DNA of 64,000 bases from Nocardia nova (GCF_002933465.1 NZ_PSZE01000008.1:1-64000); one strand, 5' to 3'; positions 27,561 to 36,474 are shown, counted from the stretch's first letter. Program-made: numbers and translations. Notes: generated by a model from the letters alone, not told the origin.

Positions 27561-29363
27561 TTGGCGAATCTGATCAATCTGGAGCAGGTCCACAAGAGCT
27601 TCGGAATCACCGCGCTGCTGGACGAAGTGTCCCTCGGCGTGCAGGAGGGTGAGCGGATCGGGGTCGTCGGTCTCAACGGCGGGGGTAAGACCACACTGCT
27701 CGAGGTGCTGACCGGGCTCGAAGAGCCCGACAGCGGGCGGGTGAGCCGCATCAACGGCCTGCGCATGGCGGTCGTGACCCAGCGCGGTGTGCTGCCGGAA
27801 GGGGCCACCGTCGGCGAGGTGGTGTTGGCCGGGCTCGCCGAAGATGCACGCACGGACGGTGTCGCCGAACACGAGTGGGCAGCCGATCCGCGTATCCGCG
27901 GCGTGCTCGACGGTATCGGCATCGCGGATCTGGGAATGGACACCTCGGTCGCGAATCTGTCCGGTGGCGAGCGCCGCCGTGTCGCGCTGGCCGCCGCGCT
28001 GGTGCGCGAACTGGATCTGCTCGTCCTCGACGAGCCGACCAACCACCTGGACGTCGAGGGTGTGCAGTGGCTGGCCGAACATCTGCTGGCGCGCCGTAGC
28101 GCACTCGTGGTGGTCACCCACGATCGTTGGTTCCTCGACACCGTCGCCACCCGCACCTGGGAAGTGGTGGGCGGCAAGGTCGAAAGCTACGAGGGCGGCT
28201 ACAACGACTGGATCTTCGCCCGCGCCGAACGGGCCCGCCAGGCCGATGCCACCGAGGCGCGCCGCCGCAATCTGGCCCGCAAGGAATTGGCCTGGTTGCG
28301 TCGCGGACCGCAGGCCCGCACCTCGAAGCCGCGCTACCGGGTCGAGGCCGCCGAGGCCCTGATCGCCGATGTGCCGCCGCCGCGCGACACCGTGCAGCTG
28401 GCCTCCTTCGCACGCAAACGCCTGGGCCGCGTGGTGGTCGAACTCGAGGATGCCACCCTCACCACTCCCGACGGCCGCGAATTGGTGCGCGATCTGACCT
28501 GGCGATTGGCGCCGGGGGAGCGGGTCGGTCTGGTGGGGGTGAACGGATCGGGCAAGACCACCCTGTTGCGCGCTCTCGCAGGTGACGCGGAACCGGCCGC
28601 CGGTAAGCGGATTCAGGGCCAGACCGTCCGGATCGGCTGGCTGCGGCAGGAACTCGACGATCTGCCCACCGATATGCGGGTGCTGGAAGCGGTGTCCGAT
28701 GTCGCCGAGCGAACCATGCTGGGAGACAAGGAGATCAGCGCCGGGCAGCTCGCCGAACGGCTCGGATTCACACCGGCCAAACAACGCACTCCGGTCGGTG
28801 ACCTGTCCGGCGGTGAGCGCCGCCGCCTGCAGCTGACCCGCATCCTGATGAGTGAGCCGAACGTCCTGTTGCTCGACGAGCCCACCAACGACCTCGACAT
28901 CGACACCCTGCAGCAACTCGAGGACCTGCTCGACGGCTGGCCCGGCACCCTGGTCGTGATCAGCCACGACCGGTACCTGATCGAGCGCATCAGCGACTCC
29001 ACCTGGGCCCTGTTCGGCGACGGCAAGCTCACCAATCTGCCCGGCGGCATCGAAGAATACCTGCGTCGTCGCGCGGCACTCGCCGACACCGCACGCCGCC
29101 CGTCCGGAACGTCCGCGCAGGCCGAAACATCCGCTCCCGCAACCGATTCCGCGGCCTATCGGGCTGCTCGCAAGGAGTTCGGCCGGTTGGAGCGGACCCT
29201 GGAGAAACTCGGCGAGCGGGAGGAACGCCTGCACACCGCGCTGGCCGACGCCGCCACCGATCCAGAGAAGCTGGTGAGCCTTGGCGCGGAACTGAAGCAG
29301 GTGCAGGCCGAGAAGGAATCGACCGAGATGCGCTGGCTCGAGCTCGCCGAAGAGGTCGGCTGA
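27561..29363 (+). CDS. ABC-F family ATPase (Uup/Ettan-like, ribosome-associated type)
   Basis: Soluble protein of 600 residues with two ATP-binding cassettes and no membrane part. Walker A: GLNGGGKTT and GVNGSGKTT; signatures LSGGERRR in both halves; Walker B LLVLDEPTNHLD and LLLDEPTNDLD. The linker between cassettes carries Arg/Lys-rich helices (the P-site tRNA interaction motif region). After the second cassette a coiled-coil-like tail of about 85 residues (AYRAARKEFGRLERTLEKL) resembles Uup. ABC-F proteins act on translating ribosomes or give antibiotic resistance. TTG at 27561 has GGAGAGG upstream and begins LANLINLEQVHKSFG, the correct first strand. Confidence 0.9.
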   Translation: MANLINLEQVHKSFGITALLDEVSLGVQEGERIGVVGLNGGGKTTLLEVLTGLEEPDSGRVSRINGLRMAVVTQRGVLPEGATVGEVVLAGLAEDARTDGVAEHEWAADPRIRGVLDGIGIADLGMDTSVANLSGGERRRVALAAALVRELDLLVLDEPTNHLDVEGVQWLAEHLLARRSALVVVTHDRWFLDTVATRTWEVVGGKVESYEGGYNDWIFARAERARQADATEARRRNLARKELAWLRRGPQARTSKPRYRVEAAEALIADVPPPRDTVQLASFARKRLGRVVVELEDATLTTPDGRELVRDLTWRLAPGERVGLVGVNGSGKTTLLRALAGDAEPAAGKRIQGQTVRIGWLRQELDDLPTDMRVLEAVSDVAERTMLGDKEISAGQLAERLGFTPAKQRTPVGDLSGGERRRLQLTRILMSEPNVLLLDEPTNDLDIDTLQQLEDLLDGWPGTLVVISHDRYLIERISDSTWALFGDGKLTNLPGGIEEYLRRRAALADTARRPSGTSAQAETSAPATDSAAYRAARKEFGRLERTLEKLGEREERLHTALADAATDPEKLVSLGAELKQVQAEKESTEMRWLELAEEVG

Positions 29364-29396
29364 GCGCATGCGTAGCGGGGGCCCGGCCGGGCCGAC

Positions 29397-29442
29397 TCTC
29401 AGGGGGCGTGGCCGAGTGGTCTCAGAGGGCGTGGCCCAGTGG
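29397..29442. repeat. Tandem duplication of a 23-base unit
   Basis: Two adjacent copies (29397-29419 and 29420-29442) differ at two positions; both contain GGGCGTGGCC. The second copy includes the stop codon and last codons of the Abi-alpha gene on the minus strand, so the duplication arose at that gene's 3' end. Confidence 0.8.
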
Positions 29443-30360
29443 CGGCACCGGCAGGCACGCACAGGTGAAATCCCTGCCGAACGAGGTGAGCGCGATGCTG
29501 CGGTAGGCGACCTTGGTGCCGAATCCGCGCTTGAGCAACCGCCGCACCTCCGGCTGTGATTCGAGCAGCTGATAGCGGGCCGGGTTGTCCAGCTGGTCGC
29601 CCTCGACGGTGATGAGTCCGAGGCGGCGCAGATTGGTCAGATAGGTGATCGCCCGTTCGGGGAAGCGCAGCGCCGCGGTCTCGCCGATCAGCGACATGCC
29701 GACCTCGATGCGCTGGGTGCCCGAACCCAACGGCCGTCCGGTGCGGATGTCGAGCGCCGGCTGCGGGCCGTCGAGGTAGAGGAAGCGCAGGATCCGGGCC
29801 TCGTCGGGAGCCAGTTCGGCGAGGATGCGCGCGAAGGCCGGATGATCGCTGTCCTCGCAGTGCACATCGGCCGAGCGGCGCAGCAGTTCGGCGCCGCGGT
29901 CGCGCAGGCTCGGCGCCGAGGTGGCGGGGGCGCTGTCGGGTGTGGCATCGATGCCGAGCGCCCGCCGCACCGAGTCGCGAACCTGCTCACCGGCCTCGGA
30001 GAGCACATGCCGCGGTGCCTGCCCGGACATGCTGCCGCGCACCACCGTGGCCGTCACGCCGACCGCGGTGCCCAGGCCCCAGGCTGCGGCCTCGGTCACC
30101 GCGGAGAGCGCCACCCGCATCACACCGGTCGTGGTGCGCACGGGACCCGCCCAGCCCGGGCGGGCATCCTCGGGGAGCAGCAATTCGGCCGACCGGCGTG
30201 CGACGAGGTCGGTGGAGTGTGCGTCCTGGTCCGGGAAGACCGTCTCGATTTCGGTCGCACCGGCCGCCGCGTCGGCGCCGGACTCGGCCACCACCTCGGC
30301 GTATTCGATCGAAAACCCGGCGCCGTCACCGGTTTCCGGCGCGGATCCGCTCACAGCCAT
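29422..30360 (-). CDS. Abi-alpha-like (DUF4393) protein, paralogue 1
   Basis: 312 residues. An N-terminal variable part is followed by an amphipathic/hydrophobic stretch (VMRVALSAVTEAAAWGLGTA) and the Abi-alpha core: RRSADVH, ELAPDEARILRFLYLDGPQP, DIRTGRPLG, TYLTNLRRLGLI and a final LTSFGRDFTCACLPV. The name comes from a lactococcal phage-abortive protein, but in actinobacteria the function is unknown. The ATG at 30360 overlaps the stop of the DUF445 gene upstream, implying cotranscription. A second paralogue lies 1.8 kb away on the other strand. Its last codons lie in a 23-base tandem duplication. Confidence 0.75.
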   Translation of the reverse strand: MAVSGSAPETGDGAGFSIEYAEVVAESGADAAAGATEIETVFPDQDAHSTDLVARRSAELLLPEDARPGWAGPVRTTTGVMRVALSAVTEAAAWGLGTAVGVTATVVRGSMSGQAPRHVLSEAGEQVRDSVRRALGIDATPDSAPATSAPSLRDRGAELLRRSADVHCEDSDHPAFARILAELAPDEARILRFLYLDGPQPALDIRTGRPLGSGTQRIEVGMSLIGETAALRFPERAITYLTNLRRLGLITVEGDQLDNPARYQLLESQPEVRRLLKRGFGTKVAYRSIALTSFGRDFTCACLPVPPLGHAL

Positions 30361-31673
30361 ACGTTCGCTACTTCCGTTCCGAAGATCAGAAGATGAGCGT
30401 AACCGGCGATGAGCCCCAGCACACCGCCATGGACGAACAAAAGCCACTCGTCCTGTTTGATCGCCGCGCGCAGCATGTCGACGAAGTCCGGCGGTTCCAG
30501 CGCCGCCATCTGCTTGGCGATGTACTGGCTGACCTGCCTGCTCTGCTGGGCGTTGAACCCGGGATCGGCGAAGGCGGCCGGTGCCAGCGATTTGGCCTGG
30601 TCGGTGAAGCGGGTCTGCAGGGTCGCGTAGTCGCGACTGCCGATCACGAACTTCAGCGCCCCGCGCATCGGCCCCAGCGCTCGGTCGGTGGCCGGGCGCA
30701 GGGTGTCCTCGAGGATCTGCATGGTGCGGTCCGAGCGCGGGCCGTTCAGTAGTTCGTCACCGACATTGGCGATCGTGATGATCTGGGTGGCCACCAATTC
30801 GGCATAACCCTCGGTGATCTCGGGCTGCCGCTTGATCAGCAAACCCTGCCGCCACGGGCACCACCACTTCGGATAGGCGGGTTCGAAGATCATGTTGAGC
30901 CCGATCCAGTTGACCACCCAGCCGATGATCACACCGCCGATCGGCAGCACCACCAGCGGCGACCAATGCGTCAGATGCAGCACCGCGACGAGCACCAGAC
31001 CCATCGGCGCGCCGAAATAGAAGCCGAAGTTCTGCATGAACCGCAACTCCTTGGCGCCCAACACCTGAAATACGGTGTTGAGCAATTGCGGCCGCGATTG
31101 GAAATACCGGATCACCATCTGTTTGACATCGAGCAGTTGTTCGATGTTCGACCCGAGTTCGTCGGTCAGTTCCTTGAGGATATCCGGAAGTTGTTCCCGG
31201 ACCCGCTCGTGTACCAACTCCCGAACCTGCGCGGGCAGGTTGTACCAGAGCTGTGGATGTTCCCGGCGGGCAATGTCTTCGACGATGTCGCGGATCTGCG
31301 ACTGCGCCGTATCGGTGAGATGCGCGGCCAGTTCATCGGGCTCGAGTTCGCGATAGAAGTCGGCGACGCTGCCGAGTTTCGCGAGCCCTTTGTCGACCGC
31401 GATCGAGGCCATCTTGTCCGCGCGCGAGGGCACGATTCCCTGCCAGCCCATGCGGCCGTCGTACTGCAGCAGCGGCAGCACCTGAATGCGCTTGGGAAGA
31501 TAGGGGAACAACCATTTCAGACCCGGTACCCGAAACCCGTGAAAGCGGAGCGGCTTGAACAGCATGAGGATGCCGGTCCAGTTGGTGATATAGCCGATGA
31601 CACCCGTGAAGAGGGGGATCGTGATCAGTTCCAGCAAAATGGTCGGGTGAAAACCCAGCAAACTATCCAGCAC
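30351..31673 (-). CDS. DUF445 family membrane protein
   Basis: 440 residues of the DUF445 (YheB-like) family. N-terminal membrane segment with LLELITIPLFTGVIGYITNW (about 13-32), a helical middle domain of about 150 residues with acidic/Arg runs (ARREHPQLWYNLPAQVRELV), then a second membrane region around residues 220-265 (LVLVAVLHLTHWSPLVVLPI, GWVVNWIGLNMIFEPAYPKW) and a C-terminal hydrophobic end. The twin NWTG/NWIG elements are typical of the family. Function unknown. Overlap with the downstream Abi-alpha gene suggests a joint role at the membrane. Confidence 0.85.
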   Translation of the reverse strand: MLDSLLGFHPTILLELITIPLFTGVIGYITNWTGILMLFKPLRFHGFRVPGLKWLFPYLPKRIQVLPLLQYDGRMGWQGIVPSRADKMASIAVDKGLAKLGSVADFYRELEPDELAAHLTDTAQSQIRDIVEDIARREHPQLWYNLPAQVRELVHERVREQLPDILKELTDELGSNIEQLLDVKQMVIRYFQSRPQLLNTVFQVLGAKELRFMQNFGFYFGAPMGLVLVAVLHLTHWSPLVVLPIGGVIIGWVVNWIGLNMIFEPAYPKWWCPWRQGLLIKRQPEITEGYAELVATQIITIANVGDELLNGPRSDRTMQILEDTLRPATDRALGPMRGALKFVIGSRDYATLQTRFTDQAKSLAPAAFADPGFNAQQSRQVSQYIAKQMAALEPPDFVDMLRAAIKQDEWLLFVHGGVLGLIAGYAHLLIFGTEVANVWL

Positions 31674-31779
31674 GACACCCTCCTGCCGACCCCTTACCGG
31701 TGACCGCCGTCACACCGGCACTACAACGTACCCCGTCGGCCAGGCGAACCTTACTGTGAATTCCGGAAACGGGTCCAAT

Positions 31780-31924
31780 TGCGGCTGTAGCGACGCGGCC
31801 GGAGGCGGCAGCGTGTGTAACCACGGAGGCCGCCGCGGAAGTCGCCATTGGATTCTGCGGCTGTAGCGACGCGGCCGGAGGCGGCAGCGTGTGTAACCAC
31901 GGAGGCCGCCGCGGAAGTCGCCAT
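31780..31924. repeat. Two direct copies of a 69-base repeat
   Basis: Copies at 31780-31848 and 31856-31924 are identical over 69 bases and separated by seven bases. Each holds CGGCCGGAGGCGGCAGCG followed, three bases later, by GTAACCACGGAG. This core also occurs, in the opposite orientation, in the repeats at 33691-33862. The 494-base gap between DUF445 (start 31673) and the next gene (32168) contains nothing else recognisable. Confidence 0.9.
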
Positions 31925-32167
31925 CCAATTCGGGTTGGAAGTCGCTACACGGTAGCGTATCGGCGGAGACTTCGATCACACCGTGCGATCGGAATGTCGC
32001 ACCGGCCAGCGGCAGCCGCAACAATGACCGGAACCACATTCATGCCGCTATCGCTGTGCGGGTGTCGGCGCTCATGGCCGAGAGCCGCCGAACATGGCCG
32101 GTGATCTTCGCGGTGCGGTAAGAATATGTGAGCGGACTCGTTCACCTGGCGATATTCGGAGAATGAC

Positions 32168-33040
32168 GTGACAGACGACAGGACCGGACAGGATGTGGTC
32201 CGACCCGGTTCCCGCGCTGTGGAACGCAGCTCGGACGTGGAGAAGCGGCAGATCAGCAACGAAGCCCGCATGATCCGCGGCGTCTTCCGGGCTGCCGGCC
32301 TGGCAGCCGGGACCGCGGTCCGCGGCGGCCAGTGGGCCGTCGGCACCGGTCTCGAGGTCACCAAGCAGATCGCACAGGCCGCGCTGGACGGCGAATCCTC
32401 CACCGAGATCGCCGAACGCACCGGCGCCGCACTGCAGTCCGTCGCCCGCAGCGTCCTCGGCGTCACCGAGGGTTCGGTGCGCGAGATCGTCAGCTACGTC
32501 CCCACCAACGGCCAGGCGACCGGCCCGTCGACCGGCGGGCTGGTCCGCTCGTCGACCCTGGCCGATCTGCGTCGTCGCGGCGACAATCTGCTCGCGCGCT
32601 CGGCCGATGTGTACTTCACCGAGGAAGTGCATCCGGCCTACGACCGCATTCTCGATCAGCTGTCCTCCGACGAGGCGCGGATTCTGCGGTTCATGGCCAT
32701 CAACGGGCCGCAGCCCGCGGTCGACGTGCGCACCAACCGGCCGCTCGGGATCGGATCCGAGCTGGTCGCGGGAGATCTGACTTCGGTGCCGGAGCAGGCC
32801 GGCGTGCGGTATCCGGACCGTTCGCGGTTGTATCTGATCAACCTGAACCGGCTCGGTCTGCTGACCACCTCCGACGATCCGGTGGTGCTGAGCCGTTATA
32901 TGGTGCTCGAGGTCCAGCCGATCGTGGAATCGGCGCTCAAGCAGGCCGGCCGCGTGCCCAAGATCGTGCGAAAGAGCTTGCGCCTCACCGAATTCGGCGA
33001 GGACTTCTGCAAGACCTGCTTCACCATCAACGGGTCCTGA
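32168..33040 (+). CDS. Abi-alpha-like (DUF4393) protein, paralogue 2
   Basis: 290 residues. The C-terminal two thirds align clearly with the paralogue at 29422-30360: LARSADVYFTEEVHPAYDRI, SSDEARILRFMAINGPQPAV, DVRTNRPLG, LYLINLNRLGLLT, LRLTEFGEDFCKTCF. The N-terminal part is different and has an Ala/Gly-rich helix (GVFRAAGLAAGTAVRGG). GTG at 32168 has a GGAG site about eight bases upstream. Function unknown; paralogues on both sides of a DUF445 gene and repeats are notable. Confidence 0.75.
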   Translation: MTDDRTGQDVVRPGSRAVERSSDVEKRQISNEARMIRGVFRAAGLAAGTAVRGGQWAVGTGLEVTKQIAQAALDGESSTEIAERTGAALQSVARSVLGVTEGSVREIVSYVPTNGQATGPSTGGLVRSSTLADLRRRGDNLLARSADVYFTEEVHPAYDRILDQLSSDEARILRFMAINGPQPAVDVRTNRPLGIGSELVAGDLTSVPEQAGVRYPDRSRLYLINLNRLGLLTTSDDPVVLSRYMVLEVQPIVESALKQAGRVPKIVRKSLRLTEFGEDFCKTCFTINGS

Positions 33041-33129
33041 CCCGCGACCGCCGGTCAACGCTGTGTAGCGATACGATACAGATTTTCCGATCTGCGCAGA
33101 TTCGCCGGATCCGGTGGGATTGTTGAGGT

Positions 33130-33690
33130 ATGGATTCCGATGCCGTCTCCGCGATCAGCCGGCTGAAGTTCCGGTACCTGAGAGCACTCGACACTAAATC
33201 GTGGGAAGACTTCGCCGACACGATGATCCCGGAGGCGACGGCGACCTACAGCGAGTACCTGCAATTCGAGTCGCGTGATGCGTTCCTGGCTTTCATGCGC
33301 AATACCCTCGGGCCCCACGTCATCACCGAACATCGGTGCGACCATCCCGAGATCGATATCGACGGCGATGCGGCGACCGGCACCTGGTATCTGGCCGACA
33401 CCGTGCTCATTCCCGGTCACAACATGCTGCTGCACGGGGCGGCGTTCTACAACGACCGGTATGTGCGCTGCGACGACGGCCATTGGCGCATCGCCCATAC
33501 CGAATACGAGCGGACCTACGAGGTGGTGCTCTCGCTGTCGGACCTGCCGAGTCTGCGCCTGACCGCCGGCCGCTGGGGCGTGATCACCGGTGAACCGGGT
33601 TCGGTGCCCGATATCCCGGCCGTGGTGTCGAATATCGAGGACACTCCGGGCGGGCCGGCCGAGGAAGAACCGGACGAGGCGATCGGCTGA
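33130..33690 (+). CDS. NTF2-like / SnoaL-like protein
   Basis: 186 residues with the cone-shaped NTF2 fold of the SnoaL-4 type: SAISRLKFRYLRALDTKSWEDF, DGDAATGTWYLAD, the GAAFYNDRYVRCDDGHWRI strand pair and TEYERTYEV. The SnoaL family includes cyclases, hydratases and scytalone-dehydratase-like enzymes, but many members only bind ligands. A C-terminal acidic tail (EEEPDEAIG) is added. It lies 89 bases after the Abi-alpha paralogue on the same strand and directly before a tandem repeat. Substrate unknown. Confidence 0.8.
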   Translation: MDSDAVSAISRLKFRYLRALDTKSWEDFADTMIPEATATYSEYLQFESRDAFLAFMRNTLGPHVITEHRCDHPEIDIDGDAATGTWYLADTVLIPGHNMLLHGAAFYNDRYVRCDDGHWRIAHTEYERTYEVVLSLSDLPSLRLTAGRWGVITGEPGSVPDIPAVVSNIEDTPGGPAEEEPDEAIG

Positions 33691-33862
33691 CCGCCTCCGG
33701 CCGATCCGTCAGTCGGTGTTGATCGGCGGACTGGCGTGCCGGTCTCCGTGGTTACGCTCCGCTGCCGCCTCCGGCCGACCCGTCAGTCGGTGTTGATCGG
33801 CGGACTGGCGTGCCGGTCTCCGTGGTTACGCTCCGCTGCCGCCTCCGGCCGACCCGTCAGTC
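33691..33862. repeat. Tandem repeat, 74-base unit, 2.3 copies
   Basis: Full copies at 33691-33764 and 33765-33838, partial copy at 33839-33862; the full copies differ at one position. It fills the whole gap between the NTF2-like gene and prfC. The partial copy contains the prfC stop codon, so the array grew from the prfC 3' end. On the minus strand it carries CGGCCGGAGGCGGCAGCG then GTAACCACGGAG, the core of the repeats at 31780-31924. Confidence 0.9.
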
Positions 33863-35476
33863 CGCGGTCGCGACGAGCGGTTCCAGCGTCAGCTCCGGCA
33901 TCTCCTTCTCGATGTACTGCAGTCGCCACTTGTCGCTGAACAGGGCCAGGATCACGCCGTCGCTGCGGGTGAAGACCTCGACGCCGCGCTGGCGGTCCAG
34001 CTCCGGCGACGAGGCGGCGTCGGTGCGCCGGGCCAGCTGATAGGGCAGGAAGTCCAGCTGCGTTTCGACGTTGAATTCGGCCTGCATGCGGGCGGTGACC
34101 ACCTCGAACTGCATCGGGCCGACCGCCGCCAGCACGGGCGAGGCGTCCCCGCGCAGATCATTGCGCAGCACCTGCACCACGCCCTCGGAGTCGAGCTGAT
34201 CGATGGCCTTGCGGAACTGCTTGTATTTGCCCGCGCTGCGAGCGCGCAGGGTGGCGAAATGTTCCGGCGCGAAGGACGGAATCGGCGGGAACTCCACCTT
34301 CTTGTCCACGAACAGCGTGTGCCCGGGGGCGAGTGCGGTCGCGTTGACCAGACCGACCACATCGCCGGGATAGGCGGTGTCGACGGTGGCGCGTTCGCGA
34401 CCGAAGACGGTGAGCGCGTATTTGGTCGCGAACGGGCGTCCGGTCTGGGCGTGCGTGACCACCATGCCGCGTTCGAATTCTCCGGAGACGATGCGCATGA
34501 AGGCCAGCCGGTCGCGATGCGCGGCGTCCATACCGGCCTGCACCTTGAACACGACCGCGCTGAACGGGTCGGCCGGCTGCCGCGCAGCGCCGTCGACGTC
34601 GGCGCGCGGGCCGGGCGGCGGGGCCAGCGCCACCAGGGTGTCGAGCAGTTGCCGCACGCCGAAGTTCAGCATCGCCGAGGCGTAGATGACCGGTGAGGTC
34701 TGCCCGGCGAGGAACAGTTCCTGATCGTGGTCTTGGCCGGTGGCCGAGAGCAGTTCGCTCTCCTCGGCCGCGGTCTCCCACGGTTCGCCCTCGCGGGCCG
34801 CGGCCTGGTCGGGCGTGTAGGACTCCTCCGGAGCGATGGTCGCGCCACCTGCGGTCCGGGTGAAGTGGATGTATTCGGTGGCGACGCCCTCGGGACCGCG
34901 GCGCAGCAGGCCGCGGAAATCACCCGCGATACCGACCGGCAGGAACAGCGGCGTGGGGGTCAGGCCGATCCGCTCGCTGATCTCGTCGAGCAGTTCCAGC
35001 GGCGCCCGTCCCGGGCGGTCCCACTTGTTGATCACGGTGATCACGGGGATGCCGCGGTGGCGACACACCTGGAACAGTTTGAGCGTCTGCGGCTCCAGGC
35101 CCTTGGCGGCGTCGATGAGCATGACCGCGGCGTCGACGGCCGTCAGCACGCGGTAGGTGTCCTCGGAGAAATCGGAGTGGCCGGGCGTGTCGACCAGATT
35201 GATCACGCACTCGCCGTATTCGAACTGCAGGGCCGTCGAGCTGACGGAAATACCGCGGGCCTTCTCCATTTCCATCCAGTCGGAAACGGTGGATTTCCGG
35301 CCGGATTTCCCGTGAATGGCGCCGGCTTCGGAAATCATCTTCGCGTGCAGGGCCAGGGCCTCGGTGAGCGTCGATTTACCCGCGTCCGGATGGGAGATCA
35401 CCGCGAACGTGCGCCGCCGTTCCGCCTCCTGCGCCACCCGCCCGGATGTGGTCGTGCTGGCTGACGGGGAATTCAC
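33857..35476 (-). CDS. prfC: Peptide chain release factor 3
   Basis: GTPase that removes RF1/RF2 from ribosomes after termination. 539 residues from GTG 35476, which has AGGAG seven bases upstream. GTPase motifs: SHPDAGKST (G1), DTPGHSDF (G3) and NKWDRPG (G4). Domain II and the RF3-specific C-terminal domain are present (FPPIPSFAPEHFATL, VGPMQFEVVTARM). A class II release-factor gene is common but not universal in actinobacteria. The 3' end lies in a tandem repeat. Confidence 0.94.
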   Translation of the reverse strand: MNSPSASTTTSGRVAQEAERRRTFAVISHPDAGKSTLTEALALHAKMISEAGAIHGKSGRKSTVSDWMEMEKARGISVSSTALQFEYGECVINLVDTPGHSDFSEDTYRVLTAVDAAVMLIDAAKGLEPQTLKLFQVCRHRGIPVITVINKWDRPGRAPLELLDEISERIGLTPTPLFLPVGIAGDFRGLLRRGPEGVATEYIHFTRTAGGATIAPEESYTPDQAAAREGEPWETAAEESELLSATGQDHDQELFLAGQTSPVIYASAMLNFGVRQLLDTLVALAPPPGPRADVDGAARQPADPFSAVVFKVQAGMDAAHRDRLAFMRIVSGEFERGMVVTHAQTGRPFATKYALTVFGRERATVDTAYPGDVVGLVNATALAPGHTLFVDKKVEFPPIPSFAPEHFATLRARSAGKYKQFRKAIDQLDSEGVVQVLRNDLRGDASPVLAAVGPMQFEVVTARMQAEFNVETQLDFLPYQLARRTDAASSPELDRQRGVEVFTRSDGVILALFSDKWRLQYIEKEMPELTLEPLVATAD

Positions 35477-35708
35477 CGATCGGCTCCTCTTCGCGGGACA
35501 GGGCAAAGTATCAGAATACGTGAGCGAGACCGTCCGGCCCGCGCCGGGCGGGCAGTGCCCCGCGGAAAGCCGCCGGTCAGGGCCGGTGTGCTGGGCCTCC
35601 GCCCGACCGCCGCGGATATTCGCCGTAGCGCCAGGTCGCAGACGTGCAGGTGTCCGTCCGCGCTCGGAGAAGGCCGGTCGGCTCGATGTCGGCCCGGCGG
35701 GTGCGTGG

Positions 35709-36272
35709 TCAGTCGGACAGGTGCTGGGCGACGGTGCGCAGTACGAGCCGGTCCAGGTCGATGCCCGGCGCGATCAGTTCCACGCTCCGGTTCGCCACGA
35801 GCGTGGCGATGCCGTGCAGGTTCGTCCACAGTCCGAAGGCGCGTTCCGCGGCGCGATCGCGCGCGCAACCGGCGACCAGCTCCGCCCATGCCCGGTAGAT
35901 GGGAATCGTCTTGCGGCGCAAGTTCTCTCCCGAGCCTTGCAGCAAGTCATGGCGGAACATGAGAGTGAACATCTCGGGCCGCCGGGCCGCGAAGTCGATG
36001 TATTCACCCGCCATGCGGTCGATCCGCACCCGCGGAATCTCGCTCTCGTGTGCCGCGAAACGCCCACTCAGATCAGCGAACCCGCGCACCGCGACCGCGG
36101 CCAGTAATGCGTTGTGGGTCGGAAAGTACCGTCGCGGCGCGCCGTGCGAGACCCCGGCCTCCCGGGCGATCGCCCGCAATCCGAGCTGCGCGGCCCCGAC
36201 GTCCTCCAGCAACCCCACACCCGCACTCACCAGCCGTTCCCGCACGGGTTCTTCCACACCCATGCCGCCCAT
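35709..36272 (-). CDS. TetR-family regulator with WHG-type C-terminal domain
   Basis: 187 residues from ATG 36272 (ATG 36263 is an alternative). HTH: RERLVSAGVGLLEDVGAAQLGLRAIAREAGVSHGA in two shorter parts, then RRYFPTHNALLAA. The C-terminal domain has LWTNLHGIATL, the Trp-His-Gly signature of TetR_C_33/WHG proteins. Divergent from an acyltransferase gene; two palindromes in between are probable operators, so it likely represses itself and the acyltransferase. Confidence 0.9.
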   Translation of the reverse strand: MGGMGVEEPVRERLVSAGVGLLEDVGAAQLGLRAIAREAGVSHGAPRRYFPTHNALLAAVAVRGFADLSGRFAAHESEIPRVRIDRMAGEYIDFAARRPEMFTLMFRHDLLQGSGENLRRKTIPIYRAWAELVAGCARDRAAERAFGLWTNLHGIATLVANRSVELIAPGIDLDRLVLRTVAQHLSD

Positions 36273-36434
36273 TGTCGCGGGTGGGATCCGCGTCCGTTCG
36301 GCAGCGGTGCCGGTCGCAGGCGATTCGGCATTCACCGGCACGTGCGCCGGCCGAGTGATGGGTCCACCGCACGGCACCGCTCACCGGGGCCGCCTTCCTC
36401 TGCACGGAGGGCGGCGCGCAGCAGGGGTGACGGC

Positions 36435-36449
36435 GTAGACATTGTCTAC
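36435..36449. promoter_or_regulatory. TetR operator 1 (predicted)
   Basis: Perfect 15-base palindrome GTAGACATTGTCTAC in the gap between the divergent TetR and acyltransferase genes. Shares its GTAGAC/GTCTAC arms with the second palindrome 25 bases further on. Confidence 0.7.
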
Positions 36450-36459
36450 TAAACTCTGC

Positions 36460-36474
36460 GTAGACAACGTCTAC
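36460..36474. promoter_or_regulatory. TetR operator 2 (predicted)
   Basis: Palindrome GTAGACAACGTCTAC with six-base arms, 25 bases from the first (centre to centre), and 22 bases before the acyltransferase start. Two sites of the same sequence suggest cooperative binding of the divergent regulator. Confidence 0.7.

Noticed and set aside
29397..29460. Possible tRNA start (GGGGGCGTGGCCGAGTGG looks like the 5' end of tRNA-Ser or tRNA-Leu)
   Set aside because: No anticodon stem, variable arm or matching 3' acceptor strand follows; the sequence is part of a 23-base tandem duplication at the end of a coding frame.
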